A program made the translations under genes and the position numbers. DNA of 28,288 nt from Sphingobacteriia bacterium (GTDB lineage: Bacteria > Bacteroidota > Bacteroidia > NS11-12g > UBA955), in the NCBI GenBank assembly GCA_021151535.1, contig JAGKXC010000018.1, forward strand, positions 1 through 28,288. The letters run 5' to 3'. Of this stretch, positions 1 through 8,286 are shown piece after piece (the stretch's first letter is position 1; the number at the start of each line of letters is the position of its first letter). The notes under the pieces were generated by a model. It searched no databases. It was not told the DNA's origin and saw nothing but the letters and a program-made list of their open reading frames with translations.

Positions 1-1847
1 ATTGCGAAAGTTTCGCCAGTAAATACATTGCGCATTTTGGTGTAGCCCTTCATACTTTCGGCATATTTGTTCAATGCTATTTCATTCAATGCATCGCCCT
101 GATGCAAGATGCACATTACGGCAGATTTGCTGTTGTGTTTGAAATAAACATACATGTTGTTTGCCGCCGCATATTGGGTCATCTGGCCATTAGAAACAGC
201 AGAATTAGACTGGCGTAAGTGTGCCAAGGTCTTTACATAATTGAAGGCTTCATTTTCTTTGGCAGTTCTACCTTTTGCTGTGAATTTGTTTACAGGATCG
301 CCCTGCCATCCACCTGGAAAATCGAAACGAACATAAGCGTCTGATTTTTCGGTTTTACCGGTCATTAAAATTTCTGTACCATAGTAAATACAAGGAAGTC
401 CACGCAATGTAAAAAGCAATACCATGCCGCGTTTCCAGGCGTCGAAATTCTCATTTACAATGGAATAGAAACGTGATAGATCGTGATTGTCTAGGAATGT
501 GCAATTTTTGCTTGGATCCAAATAAAGGAAATCTTCACTCAAAGTTTGATACACTTTGTTTAAGCCATCAGTCCATCCGATAGGCTTACTGCAAGCATCA
601 TGCATGGCCCAAGCCAAGGCAAAATCTGTTACGCCATCGAGCTGATTTTTCTCAAATCCACGCACATTGTTTTTTACAAATCCTACTTGTGTAGTAACGC
701 TTTGAACCCATGTTTCGCCGAAAATGGTAATGTTCGGAAACTCCTTTTTTAACGTTGCAAGCAACTCGTTCATGTAGGCCTGATCAGGATAAGGATAGGT
801 ATCAATTCTGTATCCATTCAATTTTGCTGCTTCCGCCCACCACAGATACAATTGGGTAAGGTAAGCGCGAATATGGGGGTTGTTCTGATTGAAATCGGGC
901 ATGGTTGGCACAAACCATCCGTCTACATTCATCATTTTTTCATACGGCGATGCATACGGATCCATCACAGTTTGGGCGCGATAATTGGTTTGGCGGAATG
1001 TGTCTTTGAAGTGAAACCAACCGGTGTCGTAATTCAAATTCATCCAATGCTTATCGCCAATATGATTGGGAACGATATCCATGATCATTTTCATGTTTTC
1101 CTTCCTTAAAGCATCACAAAGGGCGAAATATTCTTGGTTTGTACCCAAGCGAGGGTCGATGTTGTAATTATCAGTAATTGCATAACCGTGGAAACTCTCT
1201 TCTGGTTGATCATTTTCTTGCACGGGATTGAGCCAAAGGGTTGTAATGCCAAGGTCTTTGAGGTAAGGGATTTTGTTTTGTATACCAATTAAATCCCCGC
1301 CATGACGGCCTTTTAGTGCTGCGCGATCACGCTTTACGTTGAATGTCACGGGTGCGCGATCATTGTCGATATCGCCATTAGAAAAACGATCCGGTAGGAT
1401 GAGGTAGGTTACATCCGAAGGCAAAACGGCAGGCGATTGTTGATTTTTGGGTGTGCGTTTATCGAGTTTGTAGTTAAAAGTAAACGGTTTGCGAATTTTA
1501 TCGCCCTGTGGAGGAGTGGCGGTAAAAGTGATTTCGCCGGGCTGCGTGTTGGGGTCGATGGTAATATTCAGGTAACAAATATGCCTGTTGGCTGCAAGTT
1601 CAACCTTGTTGAGGGTTACGCCGGGATAATTATTTAGGGCGATGGAATACTCGCTTATTTCTTCGCCGTGAACAATAATTTCGACGTTAGGATTTTCAAA
1701 TCCGATAAACCAAGAGATTGGGGCAATATGATAGATGTTTTTTCGGGGAGGTGTAGCAGAAAGGGTAGCGGAAATGCTGAAAACAAAAAGGTAAATTAAG
1801 CGATGGATATTGTAATTCAATGGGTTGCGTTTACTAGCGAAAATCAT
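1..1847 (-). CDS. GH13 neopullulanase/cyclomaltodextrinase-like alpha-glucan hydrolase (3' end outside window)
   Basis: The reading frame is open from an ATG at 1847 to the window edge (615 codons, no stop), so the C-terminus is missing. It should hydrolyse alpha-1,4/1,6-glucans or cyclodextrins in the periplasm, like SusA of Bacteroides. Residues 1-31 form a signal peptide. Residues 36-125 resemble the cyclomaltodextrinase N-terminal domain (ISWFIGF, NYPGV). The GH13 barrel follows with all four classic regions: DIVPNH at 257-262, GYRID with nucleophile Asp349, FGE with acid/base Glu378, and FLDNHD with the transition-state Asp456. From about 540 it enters the C-terminal beta domain. All catalytic residues are intact. 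It diverges from the starch-binding-module gene at 1947, which supports a role in starch or glycogen use. Neopullulanase versus cyclomaltodextrinase specificity cannot be told from the sequence. Confidence 0.9.
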   Translation of the reverse strand, partial: MIFASKRNPLNYNIHRLIYLFVFSISATLSATPPRKNIYHIAPISWFIGFENPNVEIIVHGEEISEYSIALNNYPGVTLNKVELAANRHICYLNITIDPNTQPGEITFTATPPQGDKIRKPFTFNYKLDKRTPKNQQSPAVLPSDVTYLILPDRFSNGDIDNDRAPVTFNVKRDRAALKGRHGGDLIGIQNKIPYLKDLGITTLWLNPVQENDQPEESFHGYAITDNYNIDPRLGTNQEYFALCDALRKENMKMIMDIVPNHIGDKHWMNLNYDTGWFHFKDTFRQTNYRAQTVMDPYASPYEKMMNVDGWFVPTMPDFNQNNPHIRAYLTQLYLWWAEAAKLNGYRIDTYPYPDQAYMNELLATLKKEFPNITIFGETWVQSVTTQVGFVKNNVRGFEKNQLDGVTDFALAWAMHDACSKPIGWTDGLNKVYQTLSEDFLYLDPSKNCTFLDNHDLSRFYSIVNENFDAWKRGMVLLFTLRGLPCIYYGTEILMTGKTEKSDAYVRFDFPGGWQGDPVNKFTAKGRTAKENEAFNYVKTLAHLRQSNSAVSNGQMTQYAAANNMYVYFKHNSKSAVMCILHQGDALNEIALNKYAESMKGYTKMRNVFTGETFA

Positions 1848-1854
1848 ATTATTA

Positions 1855-1862
1855 CAAAGTAA
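1855..1862 (-). promoter_or_regulatory. possible -7 promoter box of the GH13 gene
   Basis: On the minus strand this reads TTACTTTG, a one-mismatch version of the Bacteroidota -7 element TAnnTTTG, and ends 7 nt before the GH13 start codon. No convincing -33 TTTG was found. The short spacing is like that of the perfect boxes elsewhere in the window. Confidence 0.3.
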
Positions 1863-1910
1863 GTAAAAATTTTCGGATTTGCTTATTGTCATCTTGACAC
1901 TTTTTTTTAT

Positions 1911-1918
1911 TATCTTTA
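1911..1918 (+). promoter_or_regulatory. possible -7 promoter box of the secreted starch-binding protein gene
   Basis: TATCTTTA matches TAnnTTTG except for the last base. It lies 28 nt before the start at 1947, giving a short leader. TTG triplets at 1886 and 1894 are possible -33 elements, but neither spacing (22 or 14 nt) is ideal. Confidence 0.3.
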
Positions 1919-1946
1919 CCGCCAGAAACAAAAACATAACAAAAAC

Positions 1947-3620
1947 ATGAAAAAATTATTACTTATTGCTGGTGCACTTTGCATATCTGCGGGTGTATTT
2001 GCACAAAAGAGAATGGTTAAGTTTTCTGTTGACATGACGAACCAAACTGTAAGTACAAATGGTGTGCATGTAGCGGGTAACTTCCAAGGTTGGGATCCAG
2101 CTGGAACTGCGTTGACTAAAGAAGGATCAACTAACATCTATTCTACTTACGCTCAGTGTGATGTTAATAGTGTAGTTGAATTCAAGTACATCAACAACAA
2201 TAGCTGGTCTTCAGGTATTGAGAGTGTTCCTGCAATTTCTCAAAAAGGTCACGTAAACAATGGTGAATCTAACGATAACCGTTGGTTCTGGTCTGGTACT
2301 GGTAGCGATACTTTGGTGTTGCCAGCATTTACTTTTGGTGGTTCTGCTCCATCTGGACAGCACGCTGTACGTTTTGCAGTTGATTTGGCAAAAGAATCTG
2401 CTGTAAGCACTGATGGTGTTCACATCGCTGGTAGCTTACAAGGTTGGGATCCTAGCAAAACTGCAATGACTAACTTGTATGGTACAAACAAAATTCACGA
2501 GGTAATCCTTTGCTTGGCAGATGGTAGCTATGAATTTAAGTATGTAAATGGTAATTCATGGGGTAAAGACGAATCTGTTCCAGATCCATGTAAGGTAAAT
2601 GGTAACAGAGGTGTAACAGTAAGCGGTTCTGACATAGCTTTGTCTAAAGTATGTTTCGGTTCTTGCGATGCTTGCCCAACACGTACTTTGCCTGTATATA
2701 AAATCACTTTCCAGGTTGACATGACTAATGCCTGTAACTGGGATTCAGTAGGTATTGCTGGTGGTAAAGTAAACGGTTGGTCTTATACTACAATGACTCC
2801 TGGTGCTAGCAATGTTTGGACATATCAAATGTCTTTTGATTCAGGTACTCAAGTTGAGTATAAGTACAGAAAAGCTAAGAACGGTGCTGGTAGCCCAAGT
2901 TGGGAAGGCGTAGACAACCGCAAAACTACAGTTGTTAAAGATTCTATTTTGCCAGTAGTTTGCTACGATGCTAACACTGCTTGTACTCCTGTTCCTGCTG
3001 CGTCTGATGTTACTTTCACTGTAGACATGAGCAACGAAATCGTTGCAACTGCAGGTGTTTGGGTAATGGGTAACTTCCAAGATCCTAACTGGCAGGCTGG
3101 TGCTATCAAATTGACTCAAGATGCTACTAACACAAACTGGTATGCAACTACAGTTAAGAATGTATGTCCTGGTTTCTTTGCTTATAAGTTTAACAATGGT
3201 GATCCTAACACTGCTGGAACTGAGGAAACTTATCCTGACACAACTCAAAGAGCTTGTTTGATTGCAAATGGTCAAGGTGGTTTCAACAGAGCTTACACTC
3301 GTACTTCTTCTAGTGCTGTAGTTTTGGCTTATGTATTCAATACTTGTGTTGATCCAACTAACGATGTTAACAGAAACTTCATTGGTAACACTGAAGTTAC
3401 TTTGATGCCTAACCCTGCCGAAGGTGTATTCACAGTTTCTTTGGCTGGTTCAAAAATCAAGAACATCACTGTAACAAACATCAGTGGTAAAACTATCCGT
3501 GAAATCAGCAGCAACCGTTCTTCTGAGAAGGTTGAAATGACTGGTATGTCTGGTGTTTACTTCGTAAATATCGTTGACAGCATGGGTAGAACTTCAACTC
3601 AAAAAGTTGTTTTGAAATAA
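1947..3620 (+). CDS. secreted four-module starch/glycogen-binding-like protein with type IX sorting domain
   Basis: The 557-residue protein has a signal peptide (1-20, ending VFAQ), four immunoglobulin-like modules and a C-terminal type IX secretion sorting domain. The modules (about 24-130, 140-238, 250-342, 354-466) each start with a V-F-x-V-D-M/L-type strand, and the first two carry GVHVAGNFQGWDP and GVHIAGSLQGWDP, as in CBM20/CBM48/AMPK-type glycan-binding folds. Modules 3 and 4 are more diverged (GIAGGKVNGW, GVWVMGNFQDPNW). The tail at 481-557 has the MPNP motif, the VYFVNIVD strand and a lysine-rich VVLK end. There is no catalytic domain, so I infer a cell-surface or released glucan-binding protein working with the divergent GH13 enzyme. 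Codon use is strikingly uniform (mostly GGT, GCT, ACT, AAC) compared with neighbours, which suggests high expression. Its ligand is not proven. Confidence 0.85.
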   Translation: MKKLLLIAGALCISAGVFAQKRMVKFSVDMTNQTVSTNGVHVAGNFQGWDPAGTALTKEGSTNIYSTYAQCDVNSVVEFKYINNNSWSSGIESVPAISQKGHVNNGESNDNRWFWSGTGSDTLVLPAFTFGGSAPSGQHAVRFAVDLAKESAVSTDGVHIAGSLQGWDPSKTAMTNLYGTNKIHEVILCLADGSYEFKYVNGNSWGKDESVPDPCKVNGNRGVTVSGSDIALSKVCFGSCDACPTRTLPVYKITFQVDMTNACNWDSVGIAGGKVNGWSYTTMTPGASNVWTYQMSFDSGTQVEYKYRKAKNGAGSPSWEGVDNRKTTVVKDSILPVVCYDANTACTPVPAASDVTFTVDMSNEIVATAGVWVMGNFQDPNWQAGAIKLTQDATNTNWYATTVKNVCPGFFAYKFNNGDPNTAGTEETYPDTTQRACLIANGQGGFNRAYTRTSSSAVVLAYVFNTCVDPTNDVNRNFIGNTEVTLMPNPAEGVFTVSLAGSKIKNITVTNISGKTIREISSNRSSEKVEMTGMSGVYFVNIVDSMGRTSTQKVVLK

Positions 3621-3644
3621 TCCATCAATTTATTGATAAATGAA

Positions 3645-3677
3645 AAGGCTCTCCGCAAGGAGAGCCTTTTTTATTTT
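3645..3677 (+). terminator. rho-independent terminator
   Basis: Perfect 10-bp stem AAGGCTCTCC / GGAGAGCCTT (3645-3654 and 3659-3668) with a GCAA tetraloop, running into TTTTTT at 3667-3672 and then ATTTT. It lies 24 nt after the stop of the starch-binding gene. The A-run on the 5' side gives a TTTT on the other strand too, so it may also stop transcription arriving from the FAH gene. Confidence 0.9.
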
Positions 3678-3729
3678 AGCGAAAGTTAGAGAATTGTTTA
3701 ATGCGTTTATCGCCGAAAAATCTTGAGAT

Positions 3730-4347
3730 TTATTTCTTTACTTGAAATTCAAAGATTTTATCTTCTTCGATAAAGCCAACGAGTACATCGTTTTCTGTTA
3801 CTGGACCAACGCCAGCAGGGGTGCCGGTAAAGATATAATCGCCGATGCGCAAGCTGAAATACTGACTTACATGAGCGATAATATCATCAACTGAATGCAA
3901 CATTTGATTGGTGTTTCCGGATTGAACTTTAATGCCATTTTTTAACAAATAAAAAGGCATTGCAGAGATAGGGTGGTTGTATTGGGCGATGGGTTTAAAA
4001 TTGCCTACAACCGCCGAATAATCGAATCCTTTGGCTTTTTCCCAAGGTAAACCCTTGTTCTTTAATTTGGTTTGAACGTCTCTTGCTGTAAAATCGATAC
4101 CAAGGGTGATTTCTGAATAGTATTCATGGGCGAATTGCACGGGGATACATTTTCCGGCCTTGTTGATTTTTACCACCAATTCAACTTCATGGTGTACATC
4201 TTCAGAGAAATCTGGGATGTAAAATGGGTTATTGTTTCTAAGCAGTGCTGTATCGGGTTTGATGAAAATAACGGGTTCGTCTGGGATCTCATTGTTGAGT
4301 TCCTTTGCGTGTTCCGAATAGTTTCTACCTATACAGATGATTTTCAT
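3730..4347 (-). CDS. fumarylacetoacetate hydrolase (FAH) family protein, FAHD1-like
   Basis: At 205 residues this matches the short single-domain FAH proteins (FAHD1-like acylpyruvate hydrolase or oxaloacetate decarboxylase). It begins with GRNY and EHAKEL (His13), and carries the metal ligands Glu54 and Glu56 (HHEVEL) and Asp85 (GIDFTARD), followed by KGFD and the conserved FTGTPAGVG turn near the C-terminus. These proteins are cytosolic, Mg/Mn-dependent and cleave or decarboxylate small 2-oxo acids; the exact substrate cannot be predicted. The start codon overlaps the purA stop by four bases (ATGA), so it is probably translationally coupled to purA and is the last gene of the fur-purA-FAH unit. 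It has no obvious pathway link to adenylate synthesis. Confidence 0.85.
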   Translation of the reverse strand: MKIICIGRNYSEHAKELNNEIPDEPVIFIKPDTALLRNNNPFYIPDFSEDVHHEVELVVKINKAGKCIPVQFAHEYYSEITLGIDFTARDVQTKLKNKGLPWEKAKGFDYSAVVGNFKPIAQYNHPISAMPFYLLKNGIKVQSGNTNQMLHSVDDIIAHVSQYFSLRIGDYIFTGTPAGVGPVTENDVLVGFIEEDKIFEFQVKK

Positions 4348-5615
4348 GCGTTTTTAATCACAGTTGCATCTCTTTGAGGGCCCAAAGAAATTACACCAAT
4401 TTTCTTTTCTAAGTAGTTCTCTATGAAATGCACGTAGTTTTTGAAGCTATCGTCCATGTTGTTGAAACCTTGCAAGTGAGAGAGGTTTTCTCCCCAGCCT
4501 GGGAATTCTCTATAAATTGGGTTTACTTGGGTGCTGCAAAGATTTGACGGCACTTGTTGGCTGATGGTGCCGTTTACTTCATAATCAGTTGCTACGGATA
4601 AATTTTCCATGCCGTTGAGTACATCGCCCTTCATCATGATTAATTCATCTACTCCGTTGAGCATGATGGTGTATTTTAAAGCTACCAAATCCAACCAACC
4701 TGTTCTTCTTTTTCTACCAGTTGTTGCGCCGAATTCATGTCCTTTTACGCGAATTTCTTCACCTAAGTCGTTATCGAGTTCTGTAGGGAATGGACCGGAA
4801 CCAACGCGGGTGCAATAAGCTTTGAAAATGCCGTACACTTTGCCGATATGTTTTGGGGCAACGCCTAATCCGGTACAAACGCCACCGGTTAAGGTATTGG
4901 AAGATGTTACAAATGGGTATGAGCCGAATTCAACGTCTAACATGGAGCCTTGAGCGCCTTCTGCAAGGATTTTTTTACCTTGAGAAAGGCAGTCATTGAT
5001 GAAATATTCACTATTGATTAATTGGTGGGTTTTCAAGAATTCCAAAGCTTGGAAGAATTTGTCTTCTTCTTCTTTCAAATTGAAATCTGTGTAACCCAAA
5101 AATTGGATCATTTTCAAATGGTCTGCAACGATGGCTGCATAACGGTTGTTGAAATCTGCTTCTAGGATATCACCAACTCGTAGTCCAGAACGACCGATTT
5201 TATCTCTGTAAGTTGGGCCAATACCTCTCAGGGTAGATCCAATTTTTGCATCGCCTTTTGCTGATTCTGAAGCTGCATCAAGGATGCGGTGAGTAGGTAA
5301 GATTAAGTGAGCTTTCTGTGAAATAAGCAAACGGTCTTTATAATCAGGGCATTCGCTTTGAATTCTGGCGATTTCTTCACCCAAACGAACGGGATCAATT
5401 ACTACGCCATTACCGATTAGGTTAAGGGTAGTTTTGTGGAAAATGCCAGATGGGATGGTGTTTAATACGAATTTTTTGCCTTCAAATTCAAGTGAATGTC
5501 CAGCATTGGGTCCGCCTTGAAAACGGGCAACCACATCGTATTTAGGAGTAAGATAATCGGCAATTTTGCCTTTTCCTTCATCGCCCCATTGGAGGCCCAG
5601 GATTACGTCGATCAT
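4344..5615 (-). CDS. purA: adenylosuccinate synthetase
   Basis: PurA converts IMP and aspartate to adenylosuccinate using GTP, the first committed step to AMP. The 423-residue length is normal. The N-terminus has the family GTP loop GDEGKGK at 11-17, with Asp12 as the catalytic base, and GPNAGHS with His40, equivalent to the E. coli catalytic His. Later hallmarks seen are GIGPTYRDK, the EGAQG loop, and TTGRKRRTGWLD, which contains the GTP/aspartate-binding arginines. The start is 6 nt after the Fur-family gene stop and the end overlaps the FAH gene by 4 nt, so all three probably share one transcript. The pairing with a Fur-family gene upstream is common in Bacteroidota. Confidence 0.98.
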   Translation of the reverse strand: MIDVILGLQWGDEGKGKIADYLTPKYDVVARFQGGPNAGHSLEFEGKKFVLNTIPSGIFHKTTLNLIGNGVVIDPVRLGEEIARIQSECPDYKDRLLISQKAHLILPTHRILDAASESAKGDAKIGSTLRGIGPTYRDKIGRSGLRVGDILEADFNNRYAAIVADHLKMIQFLGYTDFNLKEEEDKFFQALEFLKTHQLINSEYFINDCLSQGKKILAEGAQGSMLDVEFGSYPFVTSSNTLTGGVCTGLGVAPKHIGKVYGIFKAYCTRVGSGPFPTELDNDLGEEIRVKGHEFGATTGRKRRTGWLDLVALKYTIMLNGVDELIMMKGDVLNGMENLSVATDYEVNGTISQQVPSNLCSTQVNPIYREFPGWGENLSHLQGFNNMDDSFKNYVHFIENYLEKKIGVISLGPQRDATVIKNA

Positions 5616-5621
5616 TTTAAA

Positions 5622-6137
5622 TTATTCGTTTGGAGTGTTAGATTCAATGTTGTTTTGGCATTGTGCGCAATTTCCCTCACCGTCGGTGATTGGGTTTGCA
5701 TACAATTGAAGGGAATGGTGCGACACTTCGAATTTTAGCAAAGAGCCCATGGTTGTGCTGATTTGTTGTACACGGGGATCGCAAAATTCGAATACCTTTT
5801 TGCATTTATTGCAAATGAGGTGGTCGTGCTGCTTATATCCATAAGCTTGTTCATAATGCGATGTATTTTTACCGAATTGGTGTTTTTTAACCAACCCAGA
5901 TTCTACCAATAGATCAAGGGTATTATAAACAGTAGCTCTACTTACATGGTAGTTTCTATGTTTCATTTTGCCATAAAGTTCATCTACATCGAAATGCACT
6001 TTATGGGAATAAATTTCATCAAGAATTGCGTAACGTTCGGGTGTTTTCCGCTGTTGATTTTGCTCCAAAAATTGGGTGAAAATCTCGCGAACTTCACTTT
6101 TTGTTTTTTCAATTTTGGGATCTTTTTTGGTTGTCAT
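5622..6137 (-). CDS. Fur-family metal-dependent transcriptional regulator
   Basis: The 171-residue protein has the Fur layout: an N-terminal winged helix (about 15-95) with the recognition-helix signature SRATVYNTLDLL at 66-77, then a dimerisation/metal domain. Metal-site residues seen are HDH (104-106), the structural-zinc pair Cys109/Cys112, His140/His141, and the second CxxC at Cys157/Cys160. Both cysteine pairs are intact. It could be Fur, PerR or Zur; the sequence alone does not decide, so no symbol is given. It is the first gene of the unit with purA and the FAH gene, which links a metal or peroxide sensor with purine synthesis on one mRNA. A perfect promoter box lies at 6158-6165. Confidence 0.92.
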   Translation of the reverse strand: MTTKKDPKIEKTKSEVREIFTQFLEQNQQRKTPERYAILDEIYSHKVHFDVDELYGKMKHRNYHVSRATVYNTLDLLVESGLVKKHQFGKNTSHYEQAYGYKQHDHLICNKCKKVFEFCDPRVQQISTTMGSLLKFEVSHHSLQLYANPITDGEGNCAQCQNNIESNTPNE

Positions 6138-6157
6138 AAGCGGGGAAAATTACAGAA

Positions 6158-6165
6158 CAAAGTTA
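6158..6165 (-). promoter_or_regulatory. -7 promoter box of the fur-purA-FAH unit
   Basis: On the minus strand this is TAACTTTG, a perfect TAnnTTTG, ending 20 nt before the Fur-family start. Transcription would begin roughly 15 nt before the ATG. A clear -33 TTTG was not found. Confidence 0.5.
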
Positions 6166-6229
6166 CTGAAGGAATTCGATGAAATGGGATGAATATTTTA
6201 TGAAAATTAAAGGATAGCCAGGGTGTTGA

Positions 6230-6682
6230 TTATGGTTTGCTTGGAGTTGCTTCCACTGTTTCAACGTAGTTGGGGTTGGGGATGAGCATTTTTAATTTCC
6301 TTGCAGTGGGGAATTCTTTTCTAATTTCAACTAAGGCAGCATCTGCTTCTGCTTGTGTGGTGAAAGTTCCGATATAAACCTTGAAATTGGGTTCGTCGAA
6401 GATGATTTGGGCGCCGTATGAGGTGCCAAATTTCTCATCAGCTTTTGTGAGTAATTCTTGGGCGATTGATTTCTTGTTAGAAAATCCGATAAAGATTCTG
6501 TAGCCATTGATTTTTTTGGCATTCGCAATTTTGTCTTTGCGTTTTTCATCGGCTTTTGCCACACTGGGTTCAACTTCATACAGCACTTGTGCTTGTAGTT
6601 GATGTGAGCTATATTTTCCCAGTAGGATAATTATCGCCACAAATTTTAACCAACTCTTATTTGGTGCCTTTAGAAATTTCAC
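6230..6682 (-). CDS. secreted SPOR-domain protein
   Basis: The 150-residue protein starts with GTG at 6682 (no ATG fits before the signal peptide). Residues 1-32 are a signal sequence (basic MKFLKAPNKSWLK, hydrophobic FVAIIILLG, then LQAQ). Residues 59-135 form a SPOR-like domain: GYRIFIGF, a helix, then FKVYIGTFTTQAEAD and a second helix, the beta-alpha-beta repeat that binds denuded septal peptidoglycan glycans. It is therefore probably periplasmic and peptidoglycan-associated. It lies 92 nt upstream of the Fur-family gene on the same strand, but that gene has its own promoter box, so co-transcription is uncertain. Its divergent neighbour is gpmI, with only 56 nt between. Confidence 0.8.
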   Translation of the reverse strand: MKFLKAPNKSWLKFVAIIILLGKYSSHQLQAQVLYEVEPSVAKADEKRKDKIANAKKINGYRIFIGFSNKKSIAQELLTKADEKFGTSYGAQIIFDEPNFKVYIGTFTTQAEADAALVEIRKEFPTARKLKMLIPNPNYVETVEATPSKP

Positions 6683-6726
6683 CTTACAAATATCGTAAAT
6701 TTCACATAATCACGATAGCGCTGTAG

Positions 6727-6734
6727 TACCTTTG
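6727..6734 (+). promoter_or_regulatory. -7 promoter box of gpmI (leaderless arrangement)
   Basis: TACCTTTG is a perfect TAnnTTTG with only 4 nt between its final G and the gpmI ATG at 6739. Because this element is centred near -7, transcription should start at or within a few bases of the ATG. There is no good -33 TTTG; TTTC at 6700 is the nearest candidate, at a long spacing. Confidence 0.6.
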
Positions 6735-6738
6735 TAGT

Positions 6739-8286
6739 ATGGGAAAAAAAGTTGCCTTGGTAATTTTGGATGGTTGGGGTATTGGCAATCATCAAAAAAG
6801 TGATGCTGTATTTTGTGCAAATACTCCAGTTGCAGATGCGTTAACGCAAGCCTATCCTCATGCTTCGCTACTTACCCATGGTGCTAATGTAGGTTTGCCA
6901 GACGGACAAATGGGCAACAGTGAGGTAGGACATATGAACATTGGAGCGGGGAGAATTGTGTGGCAAATGTTGGAAAAAATAAATCGATCTTTTTCTGATG
7001 GGGGCGATGTTTCTCAAAATCGCGTATTAAATCAAGTTTTTTCAAAGGCTGCTTCTTCAGGTAAGCCTCTACATTTAATGGGTTTGATGAGTGATGGAGG
7101 TGTTCATGCACACATTGATCATATAATTACGTTGTGTAAGCTTGCTGTGCATGCCGGTGTGAATCAAGTTTATGTGCATGCTTTTTTGGATGGCAGGGAT
7201 ACAGATCCACAAAGTGGATTGAAATATTTGGAAAAATTTCTAAAAGCTACTGCAGAATTGCAAAATTCGCAGGGGAAGCAAGCTGTATGTTTGAGTACGG
7301 TTGTAGGTCGTTATTTTGCAATGGATAGGGATCAACGTTGGGAGCGTGTTAGGAAGGCTTATGATGTGATGGTGAATGGTGTTGGTGAGTTTGCATCGGA
7401 AGGTGTGTTGTTTGCCGTGAAAAGGAGTTATGAAAATGGTGTTACAGATGAGTTTATGTTGCCTATTCGTTGTTTGCAGGGCGAAGAAGGGTTGATACAG
7501 GAGCATGATGTAGTGTTAAATGCGAATTTTAGAACGGATCGCGGCAGACAAATCACCCGCGCATTGTGTTTAGAGGCATTTCCTGAGCAGCAAATGAAGC
7601 CTCTAACACTAGATTATTACACACTCACACAATATGATGAGACGTTTAAAATTTCGGGTGTAGTATTTGAAAACGATAATTTGGAGATGACGTTGGGAGA
7701 AGTGGTGTCTGCTGCTGGAAAAACACAATTGCGTGCTGCGGAAACCGAAAAGTACCCACACGTTACATTTTTCTTTAGTGGAGGAAGAGAAGAACCTTTT
7801 GAAGGTGAGATTCGTTTGATGGAAAATTCACCCAAAGTGGCTACCTATGATTTGCAACCAGAAATGAGTGCAATTCCACTAACAGATCATGTTTTGGCAG
7901 TAATTCAAGACAAACAGCCTGATTTTGTATGTTTGAATTATGCGAATGCAGATATGGTTGGGCATACTGGGGTTTATGAGGCGATAGTAAAGGCCGTTGA
8001 GACAGTTGATACTTGCTTGGGAAGAATGGTTAAAACTTGTACAGACTTGGGTTATGAGATGATCGTAATTGCGGATCACGGTAATGCAGATTTTGCAATT
8101 AACGCGGATGGATCGCCCAATACCGCGCATTCTACGAATCCTGTGCCAATTTGGTGGATTACGGAAGAGGAAAATGCCGATATTAATTCGGGGATTTTAG
8201 CGGATGTGGCACCATCGATTTTAGATATTATGGGAATTAAGCAACCTGAATTAATGGGCGGAAAAAGTTTGTTAATTCATGGGTAA
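6739..8286 (+). CDS. gpmI: 2,3-bisphosphoglycerate-independent phosphoglycerate mutase
   Basis: It interconverts 3- and 2-phosphoglycerate in glycolysis/gluconeogenesis using two Mn ions. The 515 residues fit the family (about 510). The alkaline-phosphatase-fold metal sites are visible: ILDGWG with Asp11 at the start, GQMGNSEVGH with the phosphorylated Ser61, and near the end NYANADMVGHTG and ADHGNAD, which hold the remaining Asp/His ligands. The substrate-binding stretch HAFLDGRDTDP and NFRTDRGRQ are present. It overlaps the next gene by 8 nt if the lipoprotein uses its first ATG. A perfect promoter box sits 4 nt before the ATG. Confidence 0.97.
   Translation: MGKKVALVILDGWGIGNHQKSDAVFCANTPVADALTQAYPHASLLTHGANVGLPDGQMGNSEVGHMNIGAGRIVWQMLEKINRSFSDGGDVSQNRVLNQVFSKAASSGKPLHLMGLMSDGGVHAHIDHIITLCKLAVHAGVNQVYVHAFLDGRDTDPQSGLKYLEKFLKATAELQNSQGKQAVCLSTVVGRYFAMDRDQRWERVRKAYDVMVNGVGEFASEGVLFAVKRSYENGVTDEFMLPIRCLQGEEGLIQEHDVVLNANFRTDRGRQITRALCLEAFPEQQMKPLTLDYYTLTQYDETFKISGVVFENDNLEMTLGEVVSAAGKTQLRAAETEKYPHVTFFFSGGREEPFEGEIRLMENSPKVATYDLQPEMSAIPLTDHVLAVIQDKQPDFVCLNYANADMVGHTGVYEAIVKAVETVDTCLGRMVKTCTDLGYEMIVIADHGNADFAINADGSPNTAHSTNPVPIWWITEEENADINSGILADVAPSILDIMGIKQPELMGGKSLLIHG

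Noticed and set aside
852..1637. Plus-strand open frames inside the GH13 gene
   Set aside because: They are shadows of a minus-strand gene whose catalytic motifs are all intact.
6331..6579. Alternative reading frame inside the SPOR gene
   Set aside because: It overlaps a recognisable SPOR domain on the same strand in another frame and has no motif or promoter.
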